The notes: generated by a model from the sequence alone, not told the origin. 36,869 bases of DNA from Bacillota bacterium (GCA_023403375.1 JAEYEN010000030.1:1-36869); one strand, 5' to 3'; shown: positions 1 through 6,948, numbered from the stretch's first letter. Numbers and translations are program-made.

Positions 1-139
1 TAACGCCGATTTCAAAACCGATTATGCCCATGCGCTTAAAAAGAAAGAAAAGTTTCTGGATATTACGGGCGACAGACTGAAAATCAAAGACGAATACCTG
101 TACGTTCAGAACGACATTATTTTGGAATTTATGAATTAG
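1..139 (+). CDS. HemW-like protein, C-terminal end only (5' end outside window)
   Basis: An open frame enters the window at base 2 and stops at TAG 137-139, giving about 45 residues. The tail reads GDRLKIKDEYLYVQNDII followed by LEFMN, which matches the C-terminal pattern of HemW/HemN-like radical SAM proteins (a winged-helix end of the type 'rl.lt..gl.vsN.ii.efl'). HemW proteins are heme chaperones related to oxygen-independent coproporphyrinogen III oxidase. The radical SAM CxxxCxxC part would lie upstream of the window, so the assignment rests on the tail alone. No clear U-rich terminator follows; the next hairpin (239-274) sits directly against spoIIGA. Confidence 0.5.
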   Translation, partial: NADFKTDYAHALKKKEKFLDITGDRLKIKDEYLYVQNDIILEFMN

Positions 140-238
140 CCGATTAAGAACTAACTTCCCGCAGAGAAATCGTCGGACGGAAAATTTTTTATCCGCCAAA
201 AAAACTCTTTAAAACTTAAAATATAACTAAAAACACCA

Positions 239-274
239 AACGCCCCCGTGCTAAACTTTTTGCACGGGGGCGTT
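239..274 (+). promoter_or_regulatory. GC-rich hairpin abutting the spoIIGA start codon
   Basis: A 13-bp perfect stem (239-251 with 262-274, core CGCCCCCGTGC) with a 10-nt loop ends one base before the spoIIGA ATG at 276. The only SD-like bases (GGGGG, 266-270) are inside the 3' arm. There is no U-tract of the kind seen at the clear terminators in this window, so it could act on translation, on mRNA stability, or as a weak terminator for the upstream gene. A possible -10 (TATAAC, 222-227) lies just upstream; no convincing -35 or Spo0A box was found. Confidence 0.7.
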
Positions 275-275
275 A

Positions 276-1094
276 ATGGTTTGTTATATCGAATACGTTT
301 TATTAGACAATTTCGTAATAGACTATTTACTGCTTAAAGCGGCTTTTTCGGTAACGGGAAAGACCGTAAAAAAGTTAAGGTTATTTTTAGCCGCGGCTCT
401 GGGCGCCGTAACCGCGCCGCTTTTTCCGCTTATAGACTTATCCGCCGTTATCGTTTTCTTTCTGAAACTGCTGACGGGCGTGATTCTGGTTTTTGTTGCG
501 GCAAAATATAACTCCGTAAAAGAGTTTTACGTTACCGCGTTGCTTTTTGTGGCGTTCACTTTTCTTGCCGGCGGAGCGATAACGGGTATCTATTCGCTTT
601 TGGGACTTGACTATTCCGCAGAACTTTCAATCGCGCTTATGATTCTGCCCGTTGCGGTGATTATAAAAAGCGTTACCGCGATAGTAAAGTTTATTTATAA
701 AAGAAAAACCGTCGGCGGCAATCTTGTTAAATGCGAACTTGTTTTTAACGGCAAAACGACCGCCGTTACGGGGTTTATAGACACGGGTAACAACCTGTAC
801 GACGGCGACCGCCCCGTTATAGTGTGCGGAAAGGGCACGGCGGCAAAACTTATGTCTATGGGTATTCCCAAACTTAAATTTATAGAATACTCTACGGTTA
901 TGGGAAAGGGAAAAATGGCGACGTTCAGAATAGACGGTATAAAAGTCTATTGCGCGGACAAGCCGAATATAATATCTAACGTAACGATAGGCGTTGCCGA
1001 AAAAGGAGCGGGGATAGGCTACGGCTTGATTTTGCACCCCGCGTTAATCGGGGGAAATGATGATATTGCTGAAAAAGTTAAAAAAGTTTCTTGA
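276..1094 (+). CDS. spoIIGA: SpoIIGA, sigma-E processing peptidase
   Basis: Membrane aspartic protease that removes the pro-sequence of sigma-E in the mother cell after a signal from the forespore. The 272 residues fit the family (B. subtilis about 309). The N-terminal half (about 1-150) is five or so hydrophobic segments; the C-terminal half carries the catalytic motif GFIDTGNNL with Asp169. The start MVCYIEYVLLDNFVIDYLLL matches the family N-terminus, supporting ATG 276 although it has no free ribosome binding site (see hairpin 239-274). It overlaps sigE by 38 bases, the usual spoIIG arrangement, so protease and substrate are co-expressed. Confidence 0.93.
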   Translation: MVCYIEYVLLDNFVIDYLLLKAAFSVTGKTVKKLRLFLAAALGAVTAPLFPLIDLSAVIVFFLKLLTGVILVFVAAKYNSVKEFYVTALLFVAFTFLAGGAITGIYSLLGLDYSAELSIALMILPVAVIIKSVTAIVKFIYKRKTVGGNLVKCELVFNGKTTAVTGFIDTGNNLYDGDRPVIVCGKGTAAKLMSMGIPKLKFIEYSTVMGKGKMATFRIDGIKVYCADKPNIISNVTIGVAEKGAGIGYGLILHPALIGGNDDIAEKVKKVS

Positions 1095-1764
1095 AAAGTT
1101 TAAGTTAAGCGACAATCTTCTGCGTTATATCGGCGGAAACGAAGCGTTGCCGCCCGCGCTTACGCCCGCCGAAGAAACGGTTTATTTATCCAAACTGTCT
1201 GACGGCGACGAGAGCGTTAAAGAACAACTGATAGAACATAATTTAAGGCTTGTCATTTACATAGCGCACAGGTTTGAAAACACCGGCGTAGACCCTGACG
1301 ACCTTATTTCGGTGGGAACGATAGGCTTGATAAAGGCGGTCAATTCTTATAAGCCCGACAAAAACATAAAACTTGCGACGTACGCTTCAAGATGTATAGA
1401 AAACGAAATTCTGATGCACTTGCGAAAGACCGTAAAAATAAAAAGCGAAGTGTCTTTCGACGAGCCGCTTAACACCGACTGGGAAGGTAACGAACTGTTG
1501 CTTTCCGACGTTATGGGAACGGACGGCGACGTGGTGTATAAAAAAATAGAGTCGGGCGTGGAAAACGACCTTATAAAAGAAGCGCTTAAAAAACTCAACG
1601 GCAGAGAGCGGAAAATCGTCGAACTCAGGTTCGGGTTTTCGGGCGGGGAAGAACTGACGCAGAAACAAGTGGCGGATATGCTCGGCATTTCGCAAAGTTA
1701 TATATCGAGATTGGAAAAGAAGATAATTTTAAGACTGAAAAAAGAATTCGTTAAAATGGTATAA
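1057..1764 (+). CDS. sigE: RNA polymerase sporulation sigma factor sigma-E (pro-form)
   Basis: Mother-cell sigma factor of early sporulation. The 235-residue product has a basic, amphipathic pro-sequence (about 1-25), then the RYIGG stretch where SpoIIGA cleaves in relatives, region 2 (HNLRLVIYIAHRFENTGV, DLISVGTIGLIKAVNSY), and region 4 ending ADMLGISQSYISRLEKKI. The residue pattern closely follows B. subtilis SigE throughout. Two ATGs (1057 and 1060) are possible; GGGGG at 1050-1054 suits the second slightly better. The gene starts inside spoIIGA, so translation may be coupled. Its stop codon overlaps the -35 of the sigG promoter. Confidence 0.96.
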   Translation: MMILLKKLKKFLEKFKLSDNLLRYIGGNEALPPALTPAEETVYLSKLSDGDESVKEQLIEHNLRLVIYIAHRFENTGVDPDDLISVGTIGLIKAVNSYKPDKNIKLATYASRCIENEILMHLRKTVKIKSEVSFDEPLNTDWEGNELLLSDVMGTDGDVVYKKIESGVENDLIKEALKKLNGRERKIVELRFGFSGGEELTQKQVADMLGISQSYISRLEKKIILRLKKEFVKMV

Positions 1765-1787
1765 AAAGGAAAAAAACGGCGATACTA
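1759..1787 (+). promoter_or_regulatory. Sigma-F-type promoter for sigG
   Basis: GTATA (1759-1763), 14-bp spacer, then GGCGATACTA (1778-1787). These match the B. subtilis sigma-F consensus as I recall it (GywTA, about 15 bp, GgnnAnAnTw) at every defined position. The expected start is near 1794, about 30 nt before the sigG ATG. In B. subtilis sigG is also transcribed by sigma-F in the forespore, so location and motif agree. Confidence 0.7.
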
Positions 1788-1792
1788 ACTTC

Positions 1793-1821
1793 ACCCCTTT
1801 AAGAGAATACATAGGAGGGGT
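1793..1821 (+). promoter_or_regulatory. Leader hairpin covering the sigG ribosome binding site
   Basis: ACCCCT (1793-1798) pairs with AGGGGT (1816-1821), extended by two G-U pairs (1799-1800 with 1814-1815), loop 1801-1813. The pairing buries almost all of the strong SD sequence AGGAGGGG (1813-1820). A leader hairpin that lowers sigG translation is known in B. subtilis; this looks like the same logic with different sequence. Confidence 0.6.
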
Positions 1822-1822
1822 T

Positions 1823-2596
1823 ATGAACGGTAAAGTCGTTATATGCGGTGTAAACACCGCGCTTCTTCCGCGTATCAAAGAAAAAGAAAGCGCGGAATTA
1901 TTACAAAAGTTGGCGGCAGGCGACAGTGCGGCAAGAGAACGTTTTATTGTGGCTAATATGCGGCTGGTGTTGTCCGTCATAAAAAGGTTCTGGGCGAAAA
2001 AAGTTAATTCGGACGACCTTTTTCAGGCAGGTATGATAGGTCTTATCAAGGCGGTGGATAACTTCGATTTATCTTTTAACGTAAAGTTTTCCACTTATGC
2101 GGTGCCTATGATTATCGGCGAGATAAAACGCTTTTTACGCGGCGGAAACTCGTTGCGCATATCAAGAAGCATAAGGGATACCGCCTATCTCGCGCTTAAA
2201 ACCCGCGCGGAAATGGAAAAGCGGTGCGAAGGCGTTACGGTGGATGAGATAGCCAAAGAAATGAACGTTGCCGTAACGGAAGTTTCTTATTGTTTGGACG
2301 CTATATCCGACACGGTATCTCTTTACGACCCCGTGTTTAACAAGTCGGGCGACACCTTGCTTTTAATGGACCAACTTGGCGACGAAAAAAATACCGACGA
2401 ACGCTGGACGGAATCCGCCGCTATATCTACCGCCATAAACAAATTGGACGAACGGGAAAGAAAAATTATCTATTTAAGATATTTTGAAGGCAAAACGCAG
2501 ACGGAAATATCTTACGAAGTGGGCATATCTCAGGCGCAGGTAAGCCGACTTGAAAAAAACGCGCTTAAAGAAATTAAAAACGGAATAAACGCCTGA
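1823..2596 (+). CDS. sigG: RNA polymerase sporulation sigma factor sigma-G
   Basis: Late forespore sigma factor. At 257 residues it has nearly the length of B. subtilis SigG (260) and its pattern: KVVICGVNTALLP at the N-terminus, region 2 (NMRLVLSVIKRF, DDLFQAGMIGLIKAVDNFDL, VKFSTYAVPMIIGEIKRFL), region 3, and region 4 ending ISYEVGISQAQVSRLEKNA. The N-terminal CGVNT-type motif separates it from sigma-F. ATG 1823 is fixed by AGGAGGGG 2 bases upstream. It lies 58 bp after sigE and has its own sigma-F-like promoter, so it can be read both from the spoIIG transcript and in the forespore. The leader hairpin is the visible post-transcriptional control. Confidence 0.96.
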   Translation: MNGKVVICGVNTALLPRIKEKESAELLQKLAAGDSAARERFIVANMRLVLSVIKRFWAKKVNSDDLFQAGMIGLIKAVDNFDLSFNVKFSTYAVPMIIGEIKRFLRGGNSLRISRSIRDTAYLALKTRAEMEKRCEGVTVDEIAKEMNVAVTEVSYCLDAISDTVSLYDPVFNKSGDTLLLMDQLGDEKNTDERWTESAAISTAINKLDERERKIIYLRYFEGKTQTEISYEVGISQAQVSRLEKNALKEIKNGINA

Positions 2597-2707
2597 CGTA
2601 AACGGCGCTTCCGTTAAACTTTGCGAAGAAATAACGGACGGCAAAAAAGGGCATGCGAAAGTTTACGACGGCAAAATTAAAAAATCAATCATATAAAAGT
2701 TAAAAAA

Positions 2708-2736
2708 GAATATTAAAGAAAGAAGTTTCATACAGA
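2708..2736 (+). promoter_or_regulatory. Sigma-E-type promoter for the ymxH-like gene
   Basis: GAATATT (2708-2714), 14-bp spacer, CATACAGA (2729-2736). The sigma-E consensus is kmATATT-N14-CATACAnT, so only the last -10 position differs. Counting 6-7 bases from the -10 places the transcription start at about 2742-2744, on the ATG (2743) of the gene. Confidence 0.65.
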
Positions 2737-2756
2737 TAATGTATGGAACTTTCTTT
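2715..2756 (+). promoter_or_regulatory. Long hairpin enclosing the ymxH-like start codon
   Basis: Arms 2715-2733 and 2741-2756: nine pairs next to a 7-nt loop (GTATGGAAC with GTTTCATAC, one G-U), a 3-nt bulge (2722-2724), then seven more pairs (TTTCTTT with AAAGAAA). The ATG at 2743-2745 is inside the 3' arm and the only SD-like purines are in the 5' arm. The same bases contain the sigma-E -10 element, so the structure exists only in transcripts that start further upstream. Confidence 0.6.
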
Positions 2757-3189
2757 TAACGATTTAAAAAAACGCGACGTGGTAAACGTTTCCGACGGCA
2801 GGTGCCTTGGAAGAATCACGGACTTAAAACTTAATTTTCCAAAAGGAATATTGGTGGGAATAGTCGTTCCGGGAACGAGAAGAAACTTTTTTCTCAAATG
2901 TCTTGACAGAAGCAGTCTGTATATAGACGAAAGCAAAATACTGAAAATAGGAAACGACGTGATACTCGTGGACTTAAAATGCGGCGATATGTGCGATAAA
3001 AGCGTTACCTTAAAGGGTGGAAGACCCGCCCCGCAACAACCGCCGTTTCCGCCGCCCTGTAACCCTTGCCCGCCGCCCTGTAACCCTTGCGCTCCGCCGT
3101 GTCCGCCGCCATGTCCGCCGCAAAAAAACGGTATGCCCGATTGCAACAATCTGTTCGGCGACGGAAGAATCAATACCGACGATTATTGA
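2743..3189 (+). CDS. YlmC/YmxH-family PRC-barrel protein with Pro/Cys-rich tail
   Basis: The first 85 or so residues (MELSFNDLKKRDVVNV, DGRCLGRITDLKLNF, GILVGIVVPG, ILKIGNDVILVDL) form a PRC-barrel domain of the YlmC/YmxH family, small sporulation-associated proteins commonly found next to sigG in Clostridia. The precise role is not established. Unusually, residues about 97-127 are a low-complexity run built from PPC and NPC units (about eight Cys), followed by a short acidic end. Such a tail suggests cross-linking, metal binding or attachment to a coat-like structure, but that is inference. The gene is 146 bp after sigG, with its own sigma-E-like promoter; ATG 2743 is the only start that keeps the domain intact. 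Confidence 0.8.
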   Translation: MELSFNDLKKRDVVNVSDGRCLGRITDLKLNFPKGILVGIVVPGTRRNFFLKCLDRSSLYIDESKILKIGNDVILVDLKCGDMCDKSVTLKGGRPAPQQPPFPPPCNPCPPPCNPCAPPCPPPCPPQKNGMPDCNNLFGDGRINTDDY

Positions 3190-3194
3190 GTACG

Positions 3195-3229
3195 TTTTAC
3201 CGCGGCTTGCATTTTAAGGCGCGGTAAAA
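3195..3229 (+). terminator. Hairpin after the ymxH-like gene, possible weak terminator
   Basis: Ten-bp perfect stem TTTTACCGCG (3195-3204) with CGCGGTAAAA (3220-3229), 15-nt loop. The 3' arm is not followed by a U-tract, so termination is uncertain. It begins 5 bp after the stop codon and shares the GCGGCTT sequence with the repeats that follow. Confidence 0.45.
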
Positions 3230-3285
3230 GTAATGGAAATTTTCTCGTCTGCCGACTTCGGCGGTCGGATTTAAATACGTTTTCG

Positions 3286-3404
3286 GCGGCTTAACTTTTT
3301 AAGAGCGCCGTTTGTGGCGGCTTGGGGGCAGAGTGCTGCTCGCGGCGGCTTGATTTTTTGTGGGCGCCGCACGTGGCGGCTTTGGTTTTAAGGGTGCGGA
3401 AAAG
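3286..3404 (+). repeat. Degenerate tandem repeat, about 30-bp period, GCGGCTT units
   Basis: GCGGCTT occurs at 3286, 3317, 3345 and 3376 (spacings 31, 28, 31), with an outlying copy at 3202. Most units continue with a short T-run, AAG-like bases and GCGCCG, and the GCCGC/GCGGC parts of neighbouring units can pair. The block fills most of the 348-bp gap between the ymxH-like gene and the EF-G-like promoter (3432). No start codon with a ribosome binding site or coding pattern was found in it. Confidence 0.6.
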
Positions 3405-3431
3405 GTGCAAAACAAAAATTTAAAAACCCTC

Positions 3432-3460
3432 TTGAAATGGGCGTTTATTGTTGGTATAAT
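3432..3460 (+). promoter_or_regulatory. Sigma-A promoter of the EF-G-like gene
   Basis: TTGAAA (3432-3437), 17-bp spacer, TATAAT (3455-3460). The transcript would start near 3467, leaving a leader of about 70 nt with two small hairpins (GTCGC/GCGAC at 3470-3482, and CCCG/CGGG around 3489-3507). Confidence 0.85.
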
Positions 3461-3537
3461 AATATCGTAGTCGCAAGGCGACGTAAACCCGAAAGATAAG
3501 GGCGGGTAAAGTAGTTACTGAAAGGGGGAACAAGACA

Positions 3538-5592
3538 ATGGGCGTAATAACAGCCGACAAAATCAGAAACGTTGCGGTAATAGGGCACAGCGGAGAAGGA
3601 AAGACTTCTTTATGCGAAGCCATACTTTTCAACGGAAAGAGTATAGACAGACTGGGCAAAATAACCGATAAAAACACGGTTATGGACTTTGAAGAGCAAG
3701 AAACGGCGCGTGGAATTTCTATTTCGCTTTCCGTGGCGTATACATATTGGAAAGACGTTAAAATAAATCTGGTGGACGTTCCCGGGTATTACGATTTTTC
3801 GGGCGAGTTTGAAGAAGCGATGCGCGCGGTGGCTTCCGCGATACTTGTGGCGGACGCAAACGGACAAGTTTCCGTAGGTGCGGAAAAGGCGATGGATTAT
3901 TGTATCGGCCGTCATATTCCGCTTATGATTTTTATAAACGGCGTTGATAAAGAAAACGCAAACTACGTTAAGACGGTAGAAGCGTTCAGAGATAAATACG
4001 GCAAAAAAATCGCGACTATGCACACGCCTATTCTCCGCGACGGCAAAATGAAAGGATACGTCAGCGTTATATCGGGAAAGGCGTATGAGTTCACGCAGGG
4101 CGGAAGAAACGAGATTCAGGTGCCCGAACAAATCAAAGACGAAGTAACGCTTTTGAAAGAAGGACTGACGGAAGCGGCGGCGGAATCTTCGGAAGACTTG
4201 CTGAATAAATATTTAGACGGCGGCTGGCTTTCTAACGACGACATAATAAAGGGCGTTAAAACGGGGCTTTTTAACGGCGATACCGTGCCCGTTATGGGCG
4301 GTTCCGCCACGCAAAACCTTGGCGTAATCAATTTGATGAACGAAATTGTGGATATCTTGCCGTCGCCGATAGAGAGAAGACCGGTAGAAGCGATTCTGGA
4401 CGGAGAAATAACGGAGATAAGTTGCGACGCCGAAAAACCGTTCAGCGGTCAGGTTTTTAAAACTACCGTAGACCCGTTTATAGGCAAGTTAAATTACATA
4501 AGAGTGTTTACGGGAACGTTAAAAAGCGGTATGACCGTGCTTAATACCGTAACGGGCGAAAAAGAAAGAATCAATTCCGTGTATATCGTTAAAGGCAAAA
4601 AGCAGGAAGCGGTAGAATGTCTTTCCGCAGGCGATATAGGCGCGGTAAACAAGTTAACCAAAACCAATACGGGCGATACCTTAGCGGACGAAAACTTTAA
4701 AATAAAGTATATGCCCATTGACTTGCCGAAACCCGTTCTTACAATGGCGATAAGCGCAAAAAATTCGGGTGACGAAGAAAAAGTGTTCCAAGGTCTTACA
4801 AGACTTTCGGAAGAAGATTTGACCTTTAAGGTGGAAAAAGACAAAGAAACGGGCGAAACGGTAATCAGGGGACAGGGCGAAACGCAGTTAGACGTTTTGT
4901 GCAAAAAAGTCAAGTCCAAATTCGGTGCGGAAGCGGTACTCCGCGCTCCGAAAGTAGCATACAGAGAAACCATAACCGCAAAAGTAGAAGCGGAAGGAAA
5001 ACATAAAAAGCAAACGGGCGGCGCGGGTCAGTTCGGCGTGGCGAACATCAGGTTCGAGCCGGGCGCGGCGGACGGTAATTTCGAGTTCGTGGACGCGGTA
5101 GTCGGCGGCGCGGTGCCCAAGCAATTTATACCCGCGGTAGAAAGCGGGCTTAAAGAAGCGATAAAGAAAGGCGTTCTTGCGGGATACCCCGTGGTAAACC
5201 TTAAATGCACGCTTTTCGACGGCAAATATCACCCCGTAGATTCCAAAGAAGTCGCGTTCGTGTCGGCGGCAAAACTTGCTTACGACGATGCAATGCGCCG
5301 CGCTAAACCCACCATTTTAGAACCCGTGTACGGCTATAAAATTTCCGTTCCCGACTATTTTACGGGCGATATAATGGGCGATATGAATAAGCGCAGGGGC
5401 AGAATTCTCGGTATGGAATCGGTAAACGGCGTGCAGGTTATATCTGCGGAAGCGCCACTTTCCGAAATGCTTAAATACGCTACCGATTTGCTTAGCATGA
5501 CGCAGGGCAGAGGAAGTTTCGAAGCGGAATTTTTAAGATATGAAGAAGTGCCTTTCACGGAGCAGGAAAAGATTATTGCCGCCGCGAAATAA
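3538..5592 (+). CDS. Elongation factor G-like GTPase (EF-G paralogue type)
   Basis: A translational GTPase with the whole EF-G layout (684 residues): G domain with P-loop GHSGEGKTSL (about 16-25), a switch I motif ARGISI, DVPGYYDF as G3, then domains II to V. It differs from canonical EF-G in the guanine-specificity motif, INGVDK in place of NKMD, and has Ser for the switch I Thr. These changes fit the FusA2/EF-G-like subgroup, whose role (ribosome recycling, stress or other) varies, rather than the house-keeping fusA that normally sits with rpsL-rpsG. It has its own promoter and AAAGGGGG ribosome binding site (3520-3527) and appears monocistronic. Confidence 0.88.
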   Translation: MGVITADKIRNVAVIGHSGEGKTSLCEAILFNGKSIDRLGKITDKNTVMDFEEQETARGISISLSVAYTYWKDVKINLVDVPGYYDFSGEFEEAMRAVASAILVADANGQVSVGAEKAMDYCIGRHIPLMIFINGVDKENANYVKTVEAFRDKYGKKIATMHTPILRDGKMKGYVSVISGKAYEFTQGGRNEIQVPEQIKDEVTLLKEGLTEAAAESSEDLLNKYLDGGWLSNDDIIKGVKTGLFNGDTVPVMGGSATQNLGVINLMNEIVDILPSPIERRPVEAILDGEITEISCDAEKPFSGQVFKTTVDPFIGKLNYIRVFTGTLKSGMTVLNTVTGEKERINSVYIVKGKKQEAVECLSAGDIGAVNKLTKTNTGDTLADENFKIKYMPIDLPKPVLTMAISAKNSGDEEKVFQGLTRLSEEDLTFKVEKDKETGETVIRGQGETQLDVLCKKVKSKFGAEAVLRAPKVAYRETITAKVEAEGKHKKQTGGAGQFGVANIRFEPGAADGNFEFVDAVVGGAVPKQFIPAVESGLKEAIKKGVLAGYPVVNLKCTLFDGKYHPVDSKEVAFVSAAKLAYDDAMRRAKPTILEPVYGYKISVPDYFTGDIMGDMNKRRGRILGMESVNGVQVISAEAPLSEMLKYATDLLSMTQGRGSFEAEFLRYEEVPFTEQEKIIAAAK

Positions 5593-5611
5593 CATTCGAG
5601 CAAAACCGATT

Positions 5612-5645
5612 TTTCCGCACGGTGATTGATTTTACCGTGCGGAAA
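5612..5645 (+). terminator. Strong hairpin after the EF-G-like gene
   Basis: Twelve-bp perfect stem (TTTCCGCACGGT 5612-5623 with 5634-5645), 10-nt loop, 20 bp after the stop. A second hairpin follows (AAGCCTG near 5644 with CAGGCTT to 5671). Neither has a good U-tract, so I call it a likely but atypical terminator. Confidence 0.5.
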
Positions 5646-5813
5646 GCCTGTTAAGAGCGATAATCAGGCTTATATATGAGTTAAACGGCGCAACCGTTCA
5701 GGACGCTTATAAACTTATAAAACGTTTATATAACACGTTTATAAAACGATTTGTAATAACGTTTGATTTTAACGATACGATTTACAAAATTCAACTGAAA
5801 ATACGGTGATAAA

Positions 5814-6743
5814 ATGGTTCTTACAATATGTCCTAACCCAAGTATAGACTGCACAATAGAATTGGACAGTTTAAACGTAGGAATGTTAAACAGAGTTAGC
5901 AATAAAGTCGAAACTTATTCGGGGAAGGCTCTTAACGTCGCAATCGGCGTGAGAAGGCTGAGCGAAAAAAGTTTTGCCACGGGTTTTATGTTCGAAACGC
6001 AAGGTAAACTTTTCGAGCACGTTCTGGATAAAGAAGGCGTGGGGCACAAGTTTGTTTACAGTGCGGGCAACGCAAGGGTAAATTACAAAATAATAGACAA
6101 AAAGTCTATGCTTACCGAAATCAACGACAGGGGCGAAACGGTTGAAAGAGAAAATCAACTTAAACTGATAGAACTTGTGAGAAGTTTATCGGAAGAATGC
6201 AACACAGTCGTTATGAGCGGAAGTCTGCCGAAAGGCGTTCGCCCCGAATTTTACGGCGAAGTTTTATCGAACGTTCCTTCACGCGTTAAGGTGATAGTGG
6301 ATACCGAAAAAGAAAATATGGAGAGCGCGCTGTCCTGCGGACACGAAATATTTTTGGTCAAACCAAATCTGAGAGAGTTGGAAAGTTTTACGGGCTACAC
6401 CGTTAAAAGAAAATCCGACGCGGTGAAAGCCGCTTCCGTTTATCTTGACAGGGGCGTTAAAAACGTTCTTATATCGCTGGGCGAAGACGGGGCGATTTTA
6501 ACCGACGGGAAAGATAATTTTTATTGTAAAAGCGCGTCAGTTGCGGTTAATTCCACGGTTGGCGCCGGCGATTGTATGGTTGCCGCCGTGTGCGTGGGGT
6601 TAGAACGCGGACTCCCTATGCGCGAAATACTTAAAATGAGCGTTGCCGCCGGAACGGCTTCTATAACGACGAGCGGAACGAACTTGTTTTATAAGGATAA
6701 GTACGACGAAATTTATTCCAAAATCTTTGTCGAAAACATCTGA
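5814..6743 (+). CDS. PfkB-family hexose kinase (1-phosphofructokinase/tagatose-6-P kinase type)
   Basis: ATP-dependent sugar kinase of the ribokinase/PfkB superfamily, 309 residues, full length. The N-terminal LTICPNPSIDCTIELD and VGMLNRV fit the FruK/LacC branch, which phosphorylates fructose-1-P or tagatose-6-P. The C-terminal signature VGAGDCMVAA contains the catalytic Asp. The usual GGKGxN substrate loop reads SGKALN, a visible departure that could alter specificity. No PTS or sugar operon genes adjoin it, so the substrate cannot be told from context. The ribosome binding site is weak (GGTGA, 5803-5807). Upstream, CGTTTATA occurs twice (about 5722-5753, TAAAACG-flanked), possibly an operator. 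Confidence 0.8.
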   Translation: MVLTICPNPSIDCTIELDSLNVGMLNRVSNKVETYSGKALNVAIGVRRLSEKSFATGFMFETQGKLFEHVLDKEGVGHKFVYSAGNARVNYKIIDKKSMLTEINDRGETVERENQLKLIELVRSLSEECNTVVMSGSLPKGVRPEFYGEVLSNVPSRVKVIVDTEKENMESALSCGHEIFLVKPNLRELESFTGYTVKRKSDAVKAASVYLDRGVKNVLISLGEDGAILTDGKDNFYCKSASVAVNSTVGAGDCMVAAVCVGLERGLPMREILKMSVAAGTASITTSGTNLFYKDKYDEIYSKIFVENI

Positions 6744-6918
6744 TTTATCGGGCGGCATAGCCTAAACATAAACTTAACCGATTACATAAAACATAACGGG
6801 CGAATTATAGCCGTATTAAAGGCGAACAACCGCTTAAAACCGTAAAATTTTTCAAAATCGCCGAAAAAAGCGTTTTTTTCGAGTTTTTACGACTTAAAGA
6901 GAGATAATTCATAAGAAT

Positions 6919-6948
6919 AAACAGTCTGTATTTACATAGACTGTTTTT
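6919..6948 (+). terminator. Intrinsic terminator ending at the yihY-like start codon
   Basis: Stem of about 11 bp (6919-6929 with 6936-6946, core AACAGTCT/AGACTGTT), 6-nt loop, T-run 6944-6948. The ATG of the next gene begins at 6949. It may end the PfkB transcript and could also attenuate the membrane protein gene. Confidence 0.7.

Noticed and set aside
173..198. Terminator after the HemW-like gene
   Set aside because: GG(A)CGGA/TCCGCC can pair with one bulge, but it is followed by an A-run rather than T on the plus strand; too weak to list.
3286..3404. CRISPR array
   Set aside because: Units are only partly conserved, spacing varies 28-31 bp without unique spacers between identical repeats, and no cas genes are near.
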